Below are positions 50,612 through 59,947 of a stretch of 64,000 bases of DNA, piece by piece. Each line of letters opens with the position of its first letter. Position 1 is the first letter of the stretch. The translations under genes and the position numbers were made by a program. The notes beneath the pieces are model-generated. The model was not told where the DNA came from and ran no database searches. It saw only the letters and a program-made list of their open reading frames with translations. The stretch is from Streptomyces sp. CGMCC 4.7035 (GTDB lineage: Bacteria; Actinomycetota; Actinomycetes; Streptomycetales; Streptomycetaceae), in the NCBI RefSeq assembly GCF_031583065.1, contig NZ_CP134053.1:1054001-1118000 (forward strand). Direction: 5' to 3'.

Positions 50612-52326
50612 TGCGCCGTCACCCGCCTCTTCCTCCGCGCCGCCTGCGCGCGCCGGCGATCCTCGGCGCACTGCTCGCCATGATCGCCGGGCTGCTGGCC
50701 GGTCCCCTGTCCGCATCGGCCGCCGCCGATTCCTACACCCGGATCTCAGGTGCCGGCTCCACCTGGGCGGAGAACGCCGTCACGGCGTGGGCCCGCGCCG
50801 TCAACCAGTACGGCATGCGGATCGACTACGCCGGCAACGGCTCCTCGGACGGCCGCCGCCAGTTCCTCAGCGGCACCGTCGACTTCGCGGTCTCGGACAT
50901 CCCGTTCCAGACCCACCCGACGGACGGCTCCGCCGCCGAACGCCCGGCCCCGGGATCGTACGCGTACATGCCGATCGTGGCCGGTGGCACCGCGTTCATG
51001 TACCACCTGACCGCGGGCGGCAGGAAGATCACCAACCTGCGGCTCTCCGGCGACGTGGTCACCAAGATCTTCACCGGCGTCATCAAGACCTGGGACGACC
51101 CGGCGATCAAGGCCGACAACCCCGGCCTGCAACTGCCACACCGCGCCGTCGTCCCCGTGGTCCGCTCGGACGGATCGGGCGCCACCGCCCAGTTCACGAT
51201 GTGGATGGTCAACCAGCACAAGGGCCTGTGGGAGGACTACTGCCGTCGCGTCGGCCGCTCCGGCGCCTGCGGGCAGACCTCGAACTACCCGACCAGCCCC
51301 GGCATGATCGCCCAGGCCGGCGACCTCGGTGTGGCGTCGTACGTGAGCCAGAACTACGGCGAGGGCGCGATCGGCTACGTCAACTACTCGTACGCGCTCA
51401 ATGAGGGGTATCCGGTCGCCAAGGTCCTCAACCACGCGGGCTACTACACCGAGCCGACCCCGAAGAACGTGGCGGTGTCGCTGCTCAAGGCGAGGATCAA
51501 CACGAACAAGAGCTCCCCGGACTACCTCACCCAGCAGCTCGAAGGTGTCTACAACGACACCGACAAGCGCAACTACCCGCTGTCCAGCTACTCGTACATG
51601 ATCCTGCCGCTGAAGGTGCAGGGCATCTTCAACCAGACCAAGGGCAAGACCCTCGGCGCGTTCTCGTACTACTTCATGTGCCAGGGACAGCAGAAGGCAC
51701 CCGATCTCGGATACTCACCGCTGCCGATCAACCTGGTCCAGGCGGGCTTCGACCAGATCCGCCGGATCCCCGGAGTGCAGGCCAAGAACATCAATATCAA
51801 GGGCTGCAACAACCCGACCTTCACCCCGAGTGGCCGCAACAAGCTCGCCGAGACCGCACCCTACCCGGCGGCCTGCGACAAGAAGGGCGCCCCGCCCTGC
51901 ACCACGGGCAGCGGCGGCGCCAAGGGGAACAACGCGTCCGGAGGCTCGGGCGGCACCTCGGGCGGCTCGAACGGCGGCGGCTCGGGCAAGGGCGCCGGCA
52001 CATCGGGCGGCGGAACCACCGGCGGTGGCGCGGGGGGCTCCGGCTCGGGCGGCGGCAGCGCCCAGCCGTCCGTCGACCCCGACACCGGGCAGACCATCGC
52101 CCCCGACGGCTCGGGCAGCGGCGGTACGGCCGTCGGCGGCACCATCGCCCTCGCCCAGCCGGTCGCGGTGGCCGGGCGGAACGGCTGGACCAGCACCCAG
52201 ACCCTGATGCTGCTCGCCGCGTTCCTCCTGCTCGGACTCGTCCTGCTGCCCTCCGTCGTCTCCCGTGCGATCGCCTCGCGCACCGGCACCCGTGACGACC
52301 GCTCCACGGACGGGGGCACGCGATGA
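50611..52326 (+). CDS. PstS-like binding protein anchored by a C-terminal helix
   Basis: A 571-residue secreted protein. A signal peptide (about 1-36, ending LSASAAA) is followed by a PstS fold: YTRISGAGSTWAENAVTAWA, FLSGTVDFAVSDIPF and VVRSDGSGATAQFTMWMVN, which match the phosphate-binding loops of PstS. After residue about 425 there is a Gly/Ser-rich linker of 80 residues and then one membrane helix (about 527-550, TLMLLAAFLLLGLVLLPSVV) with a short basic tail. Ordinary PstS is a lipoprotein; this one has no lipobox and no LPxTG signal. The ATG overlaps the pstA stop. Confidence 0.88.
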   Translation: MRRHPPLPPRRLRAPAILGALLAMIAGLLAGPLSASAAADSYTRISGAGSTWAENAVTAWARAVNQYGMRIDYAGNGSSDGRRQFLSGTVDFAVSDIPFQTHPTDGSAAERPAPGSYAYMPIVAGGTAFMYHLTAGGRKITNLRLSGDVVTKIFTGVIKTWDDPAIKADNPGLQLPHRAVVPVVRSDGSGATAQFTMWMVNQHKGLWEDYCRRVGRSGACGQTSNYPTSPGMIAQAGDLGVASYVSQNYGEGAIGYVNYSYALNEGYPVAKVLNHAGYYTEPTPKNVAVSLLKARINTNKSSPDYLTQQLEGVYNDTDKRNYPLSSYSYMILPLKVQGIFNQTKGKTLGAFSYYFMCQGQQKAPDLGYSPLPINLVQAGFDQIRRIPGVQAKNINIKGCNNPTFTPSGRNKLAETAPYPAACDKKGAPPCTTGSGGAKGNNASGGSGGTSGGSNGGGSGKGAGTSGGGTTGGGAGGSGSGGGSAQPSVDPDTGQTIAPDGSGSGGTAVGGTIALAQPVAVAGRNGWTSTQTLMLLAAFLLLGLVLLPSVVSRAIASRTGTRDDRSTDGGTR

Positions 52327-54965
52327 GACGGCTGCGCAACGCCCTGGTGCGCCTGGTCGCCGGGGGAGTCGTCGGCGCCCTCGCTGGGTTCGCCGTGGCG
52401 CAGGCGGCCCCGTCCGCCAGCGCCGCGGACTCCACCGGCTCCGCCGTCACCGTCTTCGGACGCGGCGAGTTCAAGGACATGAGGTTCACGGTCGATCAGA
52501 CCACCCACCTCACCAGCCAGGCGATCACCGTCTCCTGGAAGGGCGGCACCCCGACCACGTTCGCGGGCACGCGGTTCAACACCGACTTCGTGCAGATCAT
52601 GCAGTGCTGGGGAGACGACGACGGCACCGTGCCGTCCAATCCCGGCCCGCCGCGCACCCAGTGCCAGTTCGGCGCTTCCCCGGTCACCGGGCGGGACAGC
52701 TGGCCGGGCAACGACCGCGACGACACACGCAAGGTCACCTACAACGCCGAGCCCACCAACTACGGCGACGACAACCGGTACGGGGCGGGCGCCCCCTTCG
52801 GGCAGGGCGAGGTGCCCTTCAAGTCCGTCGACGGCACGATGATCACCAGCAACACCCAGAACAACCAGTTCTTCAACCGCAACTCCACCAACGAGGTCGA
52901 CTTCGCCCGCACCGGCGCCGACGGCACCGGACGCGAGTACTTCGAGGTGCAGACCGCCAACGAGGCCCCGCACCTGGGCTGTGGCACCCCGGTCACCCAC
53001 AACGGCGTCACCGAGCCCCGTCCGTGCTGGCTCGTGATCGTCCCGCAGGGCCACCTGGACCTCGACGGCAAGCCGTACGCGGACCACAGCCAGGTGAACG
53101 CGGGCTCCCCGGTCTCCTCGACCAACTGGCAGAACCGCATCGCGATCCCGCTCCGTTTCAACGCGGCCGGCGCCGGCTGCGCCCTCGGCGCCGACGAGCG
53201 CCCCACCCTGGGCACCGAACTCGCGGCCGACGCCATGACCAGCTGGCAGGCGGCCCTGTGCCGGACCGGCCGGGTGTACGGCTACACCCAGCTCAGCGAG
53301 CGCGACGCCCGCCGGCAGATCGGCTCCGACGGAACCGCGGGACTCGGCTTCACCACGCGGGCCCTCGGCTCGGACGAAGGAACCGTCGCGCCATCCGGCA
53401 CCACGACCTACGCACCCGTCGCGCTCTCCGGAGCCGTCATCGGCTTCACCATCGAACGCAGACCCAGGGCCGGGGCGCCGGACAGCGTACGCAAGCTCGC
53501 CGGCACGAAGGTCGCCTCCATCGACCTCACGCCCCGCCTGGTCGCCAAACTGCTCACCGAGTCCTACCGCAACTCCCCCTGGGGAGCGGTGCTCAGCGAC
53601 AAGGTCGCAGCGGGGTACGGCTGGGCGAAGAACAACCCCGCGGGCCTGGTGAGCGACCCCGAGTTCATCGCGCTCAACCCGGAGTTCGCCGAGCTGTCGG
53701 TCGCCGAGACCCCGGCCACCGACACCGACCTGCTCACCGCGGCGGGCCACTCGGACTCGGCCCGCGCACTGTGGCAGTGGGTGCTGTCCGACAAGGACGC
53801 CCGCCAGTTCCTCGCCGGTGTCCCCGACGACGGAGGCATGCGCGTCAACCCGTACTACAGCACCAACGCGGACCTGGTGCCGAAGGGGCCGCCCTTCGAC
53901 CCCGCCCACACCGACAGCTACCCGAAGAACGATCCCTGGTGCACGGTGCCCCCGGGCACGGACGCCCCCAAGGAAGACCGGCAGTGCATGACCGACTTCC
54001 ACCCGCCCGTGGCGGACATGCACGAGGGCGCCCTGCGCACCCGGCGCACCGACACGCTGTGGAAGTCGACCTGGGACGCCCTCGCCAACCCGCCCACGTA
54101 CAAGAGCCCGGGACCGCAGACCGTCGGCTCACGGTTCATGATCACGATCACCGACGCGGCCTCCGCCTCCCGCTACGGGTTGCAGACCGCCAGGCTGCGC
54201 AACGCCGCGGGCGGGTTCGTCGCCCCCACGAACGCGTCGCTGACCGCGGCCGCCGCGAGCGCCTCGGGCTCCGGGGTCGCCGAGATCAGCCCGGCCCGGG
54301 CCACCGCCAAGGGCGCCTACCCGCTGTCCCAGCTGGTCTACGCGGCCGTACGCCCCGGCGAGCTGAAGGCCGCCGCCCGCCAGGACTACGCGGCCCTGCT
54401 GCGGTACGTGGCGGGCGCCGGGCAGGTCAGCGGCGCCGACCCGGGCCGCCTGCCCGCCGGTTACGCCCCGCTCTCCCAGCAGCTGCGCACCCGGACGGAG
54501 CACGCCGCCGACGCCCTCGCCCACTACACCGGTCCCTCGCACGACGGCGGCTCGGCCGGCGGAACCTCCGGCGGGGCCGGCGATTCCGGCGGCTCCGGTG
54601 GCTCCGGCGGCACATCGGGCGGCGGCGGCGTCGCCGGCGGCGGTACCGGGGACACCGCCACGGGTTCGGGCGGCGCCGCCGCAAGCGCCACGCCCAGCGA
54701 CGCTCCCTCGTACGGCGGCGGCAAGGCCGTGCAGACGACGGCCCTCGGCACCACCCCCGCCGACCCCGCGAACGCGCTGCGCTACGCCGTCCCGGTGGGT
54801 GCCGCGCTCGGCGCCGCCGCCGCGGTCGGCGCGCCCTTCGCGGGTGGCAGCCGGCTACGCCTCCCGCTGCGGCTGCCGCTCCCCGGCGGCCGCACCGTGA
54901 CCGTCGTACCGGCGTTCACCCTGCCCGAACGGCTGCGGAGGCTGCTGCCACCGGGCCGGGGCTGA
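52323..54965 (+). CDS. large secreted PstS-related protein with C-terminal membrane segment
   Basis: An 880-residue protein starting by ATGA overlap with the preceding gene. Signal peptide about 1-36. The N-terminal 150 residues are a beta-rich, Asn/Asp-rich region with several cysteines (IMQCWGDDDG, RTQCQFGASP). The middle has binding-protein features: APVALSGAVIGFTIERRPRA, then IDLTPRLVAKLLTESYRNSP, like the loop after the substrate site in PstS-type proteins. A Gly/Ser-rich linker (about 740-785) leads to a hydrophobic segment (about 820-840) and a basic end. I do not know a named family; a receptor or co-binding role for the permease is inferred from the operon. Confidence 0.75.
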   Translation: MRRLRNALVRLVAGGVVGALAGFAVAQAAPSASAADSTGSAVTVFGRGEFKDMRFTVDQTTHLTSQAITVSWKGGTPTTFAGTRFNTDFVQIMQCWGDDDGTVPSNPGPPRTQCQFGASPVTGRDSWPGNDRDDTRKVTYNAEPTNYGDDNRYGAGAPFGQGEVPFKSVDGTMITSNTQNNQFFNRNSTNEVDFARTGADGTGREYFEVQTANEAPHLGCGTPVTHNGVTEPRPCWLVIVPQGHLDLDGKPYADHSQVNAGSPVSSTNWQNRIAIPLRFNAAGAGCALGADERPTLGTELAADAMTSWQAALCRTGRVYGYTQLSERDARRQIGSDGTAGLGFTTRALGSDEGTVAPSGTTTYAPVALSGAVIGFTIERRPRAGAPDSVRKLAGTKVASIDLTPRLVAKLLTESYRNSPWGAVLSDKVAAGYGWAKNNPAGLVSDPEFIALNPEFAELSVAETPATDTDLLTAAGHSDSARALWQWVLSDKDARQFLAGVPDDGGMRVNPYYSTNADLVPKGPPFDPAHTDSYPKNDPWCTVPPGTDAPKEDRQCMTDFHPPVADMHEGALRTRRTDTLWKSTWDALANPPTYKSPGPQTVGSRFMITITDAASASRYGLQTARLRNAAGGFVAPTNASLTAAAASASGSGVAEISPARATAKGAYPLSQLVYAAVRPGELKAAARQDYAALLRYVAGAGQVSGADPGRLPAGYAPLSQQLRTRTEHAADALAHYTGPSHDGGSAGGTSGGAGDSGGSGGSGGTSGGGGVAGGGTGDTATGSGGAAASATPSDAPSYGGGKAVQTTALGTTPADPANALRYAVPVGAALGAAAAVGAPFAGGSRLRLPLRLPLPGGRTVTVVPAFTLPERLRRLLPPGRG

Positions 54966-54969
54966 CCCC

Positions 54970-55035
54970 GGAGCGCCGACCCCGGCGCTCCCCACAGACG
55001 GCCGCCCGCCCCGAAAGGCAGTCGGGGCGGACGGC
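54970..55035 (+). terminator. two hairpins ending the pstCAS part of the cluster
   Basis: GGAGCGCCG/CGGCGCTCC (54970-54991), and a longer stem with CCGCCCCGA/TCGGGGCGG (55001-55035). The next gene starts at 55092, so it may have its own promoter or be reached by read-through. Confidence 0.75.
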
Positions 55036-55091
55036 CCGTACCACCCTGCCAGATCTCTCTTCTCCCACGCTCAACCGTCAGGAGACTCTCG

Positions 55092-57086
55092 ATGCGCAGA
55101 ACGCGCTCTTCGGCGGCGCTCGTCGCCGCCGCCGTGGTGGCCGGCGGCCTGGCTCTGGCGAGCCCGGCGTCCGCCGACCCCACCCCCGCCGGGACCTTCC
55201 GGCAGCTCGTCGGCGTGGGTTCCGACACCACGCAGGACGTGCTCAACGCCCTGGCCGGCGACACCGTGGCGGGCAAGGACTACGCCGCGACCGCCGTGAA
55301 GTCGGCGAGCGGTGCGGGCCTCGCCTCGTACGACGCGATCGAGCCCGGCACCGGCTCCACCACCTCCACCATCCAGACCCGCTCCGGCGGCCCGTCCTTC
55401 CTGCGCCCGAACGGCTCGGGCAAGGGCCGTCTCGCCCTCAGCGAGTCGCTGACCGGTGACAAGTACCCGGACAGCTCCGGCGTCTCCGTCAAGGGCCAGG
55501 TCGACTTCGCCCGCTCCTCCGGCGGCCCCAGCACCGCGGGCACCGCGCTCACCTACATCCCGTTCGCCCGGGACGCGGTCGGCGTCGCGGTCAAGGGCTC
55601 GGCCCTGGACAAGCTGACGGTGGACCAGCTCCACGACATCTACTCCGGCACGCTCACCCAGGTGGAGGGCGTGACCGTCCACCCGAAGATCCCGCAGAGC
55701 GGCTCGGGCACCCGGAAGTTCTTCCTCTCCGCGATCGGCCTCACCGACGCGACGCTCTCCCCGAACATCCCGACCGTCCAGGAGAACCAGGCCGACGAGG
55801 TCGTCACCGAGGACGGCGCCCTCGCCCCCTTCTCCGTGGGCAGCTGGATCGCCCAGAACAACGGCGTCGCCCCCGACCACAGCAAGGACGCCGCCGCCGC
55901 GGGCGCCCACCTGGCCGCCGTGCAGCTGCCCGGCGACACCGGTGAGACCAGTCCGGTCACGAAGTCCAACGGCAAGTTCATCCCGGTCAACAGCTACTAC
56001 GAGAACGCCACCTTCGGCCGCGACGTCTACAACGTCGTGCCCAGCCGGGCGATCGACCCGGCCGGCATGTTCTTCGACAAGGACCTCTACGACGTCTTCG
56101 TCACCAGCGGCAGCCACACCGCCGCGCTGGCGACCGACGCCGCCGAGACGGTCATCGCCGACTTCGGCTTCCTGAACGAGCCGTACAACGGCTCGATCAA
56201 CCCGAACAAGCACGCGAAGTTCGGCGGTCTGGAGGAGTCGGGCGTCGACGCATCCACGCCGGCCGCGCCCGGGCTGAAGGCCACCCCCGGCGACGCGGGC
56301 GTCAAGCTGAGCTGGACCGCCCCGGCCGCCACCGGCCTCCCGGTCACCGACTACCGCGTCACGCTGACCGGTCTGGACGGCGCCGTCGTGGCCGTCAAGG
56401 ACCTTTCGGCCACCACCACGTCGTACACCTTCGGCGGTCTGGCCCTCGGCACGTACACCGCCACGGTGGCCGCCGCCAACCTCAACGGCACCGGCACCGC
56501 CGCCTCCTGGACCGGCGCCGTCAAGTACGCGAGCACCACCAAGGCGACCACCGCCACGACCGCGTACGGCAGGACGCCGAAGGTCGCCGTCACCGTCACC
56601 GACGCGCACGGGGTCGTCCCGAGCGGCAAGGTCACGGTGAAGGAGGGCTCCACCACCCTCGGCACCGGCACCCTCGACGCCTCCGGCAAGGTCACCATCG
56701 GCCTGTCGAACCACCTCAAGGTCGCCACGCACTCGCTGGCCGTCTCCTACGGCGGCAGCGGCAAGCTGAACGCGTCCTCGACGACCGTCTCCCTGAAGAT
56801 CACCAAGGCGACGCCGTCGATCGCCACCACCGCGCCCAGCACGGTCAGCCACACCAGCCGCGCCAAGGTCACGGCGAAGGTGACCGCCACCGGCACCACC
56901 CCGACCGGCACCGTGAAGATCTACGAGGGCTCCCGTGTGATCGCCACCGGCACGCTGAACGGCGGCAAGGTGACGATCACCCTGCCCAAGCTGAGCCGCG
57001 GCCGGCACACCCTGCACGCGTACTACGCCGGCTCTTCGACGGTGTCCGCGAAGAGCGGCGCCAACTTCACCATCAGGTCCACCTGA
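55092..57086 (+). CDS. secreted PstS-like protein with fibronectin-III and Ig-like domains
   Basis: A 664-residue protein with a signal peptide (about 1-28, ASPASADP). Residues about 30-385 are a second PstS-type domain (RQLVGVGSDTTQDVLNALAG, VDFARSSGGPSTAG, KLTVDQLHDIYSGTLTQVEG, IPQSGSGTRKFFL). Then follow a fibronectin type III domain (about 395-480, GVKLSWTAPAATGLPVTDYR) and two bacterial Ig-like domains (about 485-575 and 576-664). It has no membrane anchor or sorting signal and would be released or bind the wall through the Ig-like domains. CAGGAGA precedes the ATG. It is flanked by terminators. Confidence 0.85.
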   Translation: MRRTRSSAALVAAAVVAGGLALASPASADPTPAGTFRQLVGVGSDTTQDVLNALAGDTVAGKDYAATAVKSASGAGLASYDAIEPGTGSTTSTIQTRSGGPSFLRPNGSGKGRLALSESLTGDKYPDSSGVSVKGQVDFARSSGGPSTAGTALTYIPFARDAVGVAVKGSALDKLTVDQLHDIYSGTLTQVEGVTVHPKIPQSGSGTRKFFLSAIGLTDATLSPNIPTVQENQADEVVTEDGALAPFSVGSWIAQNNGVAPDHSKDAAAAGAHLAAVQLPGDTGETSPVTKSNGKFIPVNSYYENATFGRDVYNVVPSRAIDPAGMFFDKDLYDVFVTSGSHTAALATDAAETVIADFGFLNEPYNGSINPNKHAKFGGLEESGVDASTPAAPGLKATPGDAGVKLSWTAPAATGLPVTDYRVTLTGLDGAVVAVKDLSATTTSYTFGGLALGTYTATVAAANLNGTGTAASWTGAVKYASTTKATTATTAYGRTPKVAVTVTDAHGVVPSGKVTVKEGSTTLGTGTLDASGKVTIGLSNHLKVATHSLAVSYGGSGKLNASSTTVSLKITKATPSIATTAPSTVSHTSRAKVTAKVTATGTTPTGTVKIYEGSRVIATGTLNGGKVTITLPKLSRGRHTLHAYYAGSSTVSAKSGANFTIRST

Positions 57087-57094
57087 CCCCGGCT

Positions 57095-57129
57095 GCCGGG
57101 GAGACCACCACGACGGTGGTCTCCCCGGC
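57095..57129 (+). terminator. 15-bp perfect hairpin before the sortase-like gene
   Basis: GCCGGGGAGACCACC (57095-57109) pairs fully with 57115-57129 over a five-base loop. Confidence 0.85.
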
Positions 57130-57169
57130 CGTACCTCGAACCCATGACCAGCGAAGGAGGCGGGACGCC

Positions 57170-58078
57170 GTGACCGTCGCCGTACCGACCACGCTCGCAC
57201 CGGCCGCGCTCCGGGCAGGCGTCCGCAGCGTCACCGCCGTCCGCCACCTCGCCCGCGGCGGCCTGCTCAGCATCGCCGCCCTGCTGCTCGGCATCACCGC
57301 CCAGCTGCTCGTGGTCAGCGGCATCCAGGAGCACTCCGCCCAGCACGCCGCGTTCGACGAGCTGCGCAACCAACTCGCCCTGGGCACGGCCCCGGTGGCC
57401 CAGACCGACCAGGAGGGCCGGCTGCTGGCACCCGGCACCCCGGTCGCGCTGATCGACATCCCCGCCCTGGACATGACCCAGGTCGTCCTCGAAGGCACCG
57501 ACTCCACCGTCATGACCGACGGCCCCGGCCACCGCAGGGACACCCCGATGCCCGGACAGGCGGGCACGAGCGTGCTGATGGGCCGGGCAGCCGCGTACGG
57601 CGGGCCGTTCGGGCGGCTGACCGGGCTCCGCGAGGGCACCAGGTTCACGGTGATCACCGGCCAGGGCAAGGCGACGTACCAGGTCCTCGATGTCCGCCGG
57701 GCCGGCGACCCGGCGCCCGCCCCCGTGGCCGCGGGCAAGGGCCGCCTGGTGCTGGTCACGGCGACCGGCCCCGGCTACATGCCCGCCGGCGTCCTGCGCG
57801 TCGACGCCGACCTGGTCTCCACGCCCTTCCAGACCCCGGCGGCCGTCATCCGCTCCGGCACGCTGCCGCAGTCCGAAGAGCCTCTGGCCCGCCCCTCCGG
57901 TGTCCCGTGGCCCCTGGTGATGTGGCTCCAGGCGCTGCTCCTCGCGGCCGTCGCCGCGGTGTGGGCGTGGCACCGCTGGGGCCGCCACCAGACGTGGATC
58001 GTCTTCGCCCCCCTCGTCGCGGTCCTGGGCCTCCAGGTCGCCACACGCACCACCGAACTGCTGCCCAACCTGCTGTGA
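57170..58078 (+). CDS. sortase-fold membrane protein lacking catalytic His and Cys (pseudosortase)
   Basis: A 302-residue protein with an N-terminal helix (about 30-50), a sortase-type beta domain (about 88-220) and two C-terminal helices (about 240-290). Sortase features are clear: [40 protein letters not shown] and [20 protein letters not shown]. Class E/D sortases have Gly-His at the next position and TLTTC near the end; here Gly-His is Gly-Arg (R139) and the cysteine position is Ala198 or Thr199. There is no cysteine anywhere in the protein. The late arginine (R210) is kept. GTG 57170 has AAGGAGG upstream. It lies directly before pstB, so a structural role in the transporter is likely. 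Confidence 0.85.
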   Translation: MTVAVPTTLAPAALRAGVRSVTAVRHLARGGLLSIAALLLGITAQLLVVSGIQEHSAQHAAFDELRNQLALGTAPVAQTDQEGRLLAPGTPVALIDIPALDMTQVVLEGTDSTVMTDGPGHRRDTPMPGQAGTSVLMGRAAAYGGPFGRLTGLREGTRFTVITGQGKATYQVLDVRRAGDPAPAPVAAGKGRLVLVTATGPGYMPAGVLRVDADLVSTPFQTPAAVIRSGTLPQSEEPLARPSGVPWPLVMWLQALLLAAVAAVWAWHRWGRHQTWIVFAPLVAVLGLQVATRTTELLPNLL

Positions 58079-58116
58079 CCGACGCACCGGCCCCGCCACG
58101 AACCGAGGTACCCGAC

Positions 58117-58953
58117 GTGACCGACGCCCTGACCGACACCGCCGTCCTGCCACCCGTACCCGCGACCGCGGCCCCGGCTCCCGCCACCCTCGAAGCCCGT
58201 GCGGTCTCCGCCTGGTTCGGCAACCACCAGGTACTCAGCCGGGTGTCGCTGACGATGCCCGCCGGCCAGGTCACGGCCCTGATCGGCCCCTCCGGCTGCG
58301 GCAAGTCGACGTTCCTGCGCACACTCAACCGCATGCACGAGATGATCCCGGCGGCGCAGTTCGGGGGCGAGGTGCTCTTCGAGGGCGAGGACATCTACGA
58401 CCCGTCGTGGCGACTGACGGACGCCCGGCGCCGTATCGGCATGGTCTTCCAGAAGCCCAACCCGTTCCCCGCGATGTCGATCTACGACAACGTGGTGGCG
58501 GGCCTGCGCCTGACGGGAACACGCGCGAGCCGCCGCACGAAGGACGAACTGGTCGAGGAGTCCCTCACCCGCGCGGGCCTGTGGAAGGAGGTCAGGGACC
58601 GCCTCCGCCAGCCCGGCGGCGTCCTCTCCGGCGGCCAGCAGCAGCGCCTGTGCATCGCGCGCGCGTTGGCCGTACGCCCCCGGGTCCTGCTCATGGACGA
58701 ACCGTGCTCGGCGCTCGACCCCACCTCCACCCGCCGCGTCGAGGAGACGATCCAGGAACTCGCCGGCCAGGTGACGGTGGTGATCGTCACCCACAACATG
58801 CAGCAGGCGGCCCGAGTCTCCCACCAGTGCGCCTTCTTCCTGGCCGAACAGGGAACCCCCGGCGGCATCGTGGAACACGGCCCCACGGAGAACATCTTCG
58901 GCACCCCGAAGGACCAGCGGACGGCGGACTATGTGGCGGGGCGGTTCGGCTGA
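58117..58953 (+). CDS. pstB: PstB-like ABC transporter ATPase
   Basis: A 278-residue ATPase. Walker A is [20 protein letters not shown], the PstB-type [20 protein letters not shown] follows, the signature is [16 protein letters not shown], and Walker B is [15 protein letters not shown], all typical of PstB. GTG at 58117 has GAGG nine bases upstream; GTG 58075, overlapping the previous stop, is an alternative that would add 14 residues. It completes the transporter, although it stands 7 kb from the permeases, after three extracytoplasmic protein genes. Confidence 0.93.
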   Translation: MTDALTDTAVLPPVPATAAPAPATLEARAVSAWFGNHQVLSRVSLTMPAGQVTALIGPSGCGKSTFLRTLNRMHEMIPAAQFGGEVLFEGEDIYDPSWRLTDARRRIGMVFQKPNPFPAMSIYDNVVAGLRLTGTRASRRTKDELVEESLTRAGLWKEVRDRLRQPGGVLSGGQQQRLCIARALAVRPRVLLMDEPCSALDPTSTRRVEETIQELAGQVTVVIVTHNMQQAARVSHQCAFFLAEQGTPGGIVEHGPTENIFGTPKDQRTADYVAGRFG

Positions 58954-58984
58954 CGGGCCGCCTTCGCCAGCTGGGCCGTGTGCC

Positions 58985-59947
58985 TCAGTTGGTCAGGAAG
59001 GACAGCAGGTCAGCGAAGTGCGGGAGCGTGCCGGGGGCGAGACGTGTGGTTTCGCCTCGGAAGGAGCGCACCTCCACCCAGCTCTGCGGCGAGGCCTGCG
59101 ACAGCACGTCCATGAGCTTCTGGAGGTCGGCTGGACGGTAGACCTTGAATGTCTGCGTCCGTCGGTAGAACGACGGCTGGACATCGAAGCGCAGGTCCAC
59201 CACGGGCTGCGGCCGCCGGCCCCAGTCGCTGTAGGGCAGCGCGCCGTGGCCGTGGATGCGTGCGTCGACCAGCACCTCCGCGTCCTCGTCCCCGATCTCG
59301 CAGTTGAAGACGGGGAAGGCCGTTGCCACCCGAGCCGCTGCCGCCGGGTATGCGGCGCAAGCCCGCCCCAGTGCCGGCGAGCAGAACAGCGCGTGGTCGA
59401 ACGATCCGACCGGGCTCGGCAGGGGCAGCTTGTGGTGGGATCGGCCATCGAAGGCCAGGTCACGCCTGGAGCAGAGGAACTCCAGGAAGGAAGCAACAGT
59501 GTCGGCCTTGTGGCTGCCTGCCCGTACCGTGAAGCGGACCGCGCCGCGCCCGTTGTCGCGCAGCACGTAGTACTCGTAGAAGCCCATCGGGTGGTCGGAT
59601 GCATGGGTGCGCCGGTAGACCTGGTCGAAGCCGTCGACAGGCAGGTACTGGGGGATGGGGGAGTGGGGTCCGGTTGCTCGGGTGATGACGTCCAGGACCG
59701 GTGTTCCGACGTCGGCTTCCGCCGGATCGCGGGGAGGGTCAACCTCGGCGAAGCCCTTGCGGAGGCGGTCGTTGATCTTGCGTGCTGCGTGGCACCGCGC
59801 TCGTTCCTCGTCGTCGAGCACCGATGTGCTTGCTTTGCCCGGTGCTGGGTCGGAGCCCCATCTGATGAAGCAGCGGATCCCTTCCTGACGGATCTCCCAG
59901 TATTCGAGCGTGGCCCCTTGCCGCTCGAACCTCCGCCATCCGCTCAC
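58985..59947 (-). CDS. WGR-domain protein of unknown function
   Basis: A 320-residue soluble protein. Residues 1 to about 75 look like a WGR domain: GATLEYWEIRQEGIRCFIRW followed by GS, then a helix ending RKINDRLRKGFAEVD; the usual Trp-Gly-Arg is Trp-Gly-Ser here. WGR domains occur in PARPs, DNA ligase-like proteins and MolR-type DUF4132 proteins. The remaining 245 residues have no family that I recognise. GTG 59947 has GGGAGG upstream. It converges on pstB and is probably unrelated to it. No DUF4132 or PARP domain is present. Confidence 0.7.
   Translation of the reverse strand: MSGWRRFERQGATLEYWEIRQEGIRCFIRWGSDPAPGKASTSVLDDEERARCHAARKINDRLRKGFAEVDPPRDPAEADVGTPVLDVITRATGPHSPIPQYLPVDGFDQVYRRTHASDHPMGFYEYYVLRDNGRGAVRFTVRAGSHKADTVASFLEFLCSRRDLAFDGRSHHKLPLPSPVGSFDHALFCSPALGRACAAYPAAAARVATAFPVFNCEIGDEDAEVLVDARIHGHGALPYSDWGRRPQPVVDLRFDVQPSFYRRTQTFKVYRPADLQKLMDVLSQASPQSWVEVRSFRGETTRLAPGTLPHFADLLSFLTN

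Noticed and set aside
52265..55459. A plus-strand open frame of over 1000 codons
   Set aside because: It is the +1 shadow of the 880-residue secreted protein gene, with strongly Arg/Pro-biased composition and no signal peptide or domain.
57170..58078. An active class E sortase with a sorted substrate in the cluster
   Set aside because: There is no cysteine in the protein, the catalytic His is replaced, and no LPxTG-like signal is seen in the three secreted neighbours.
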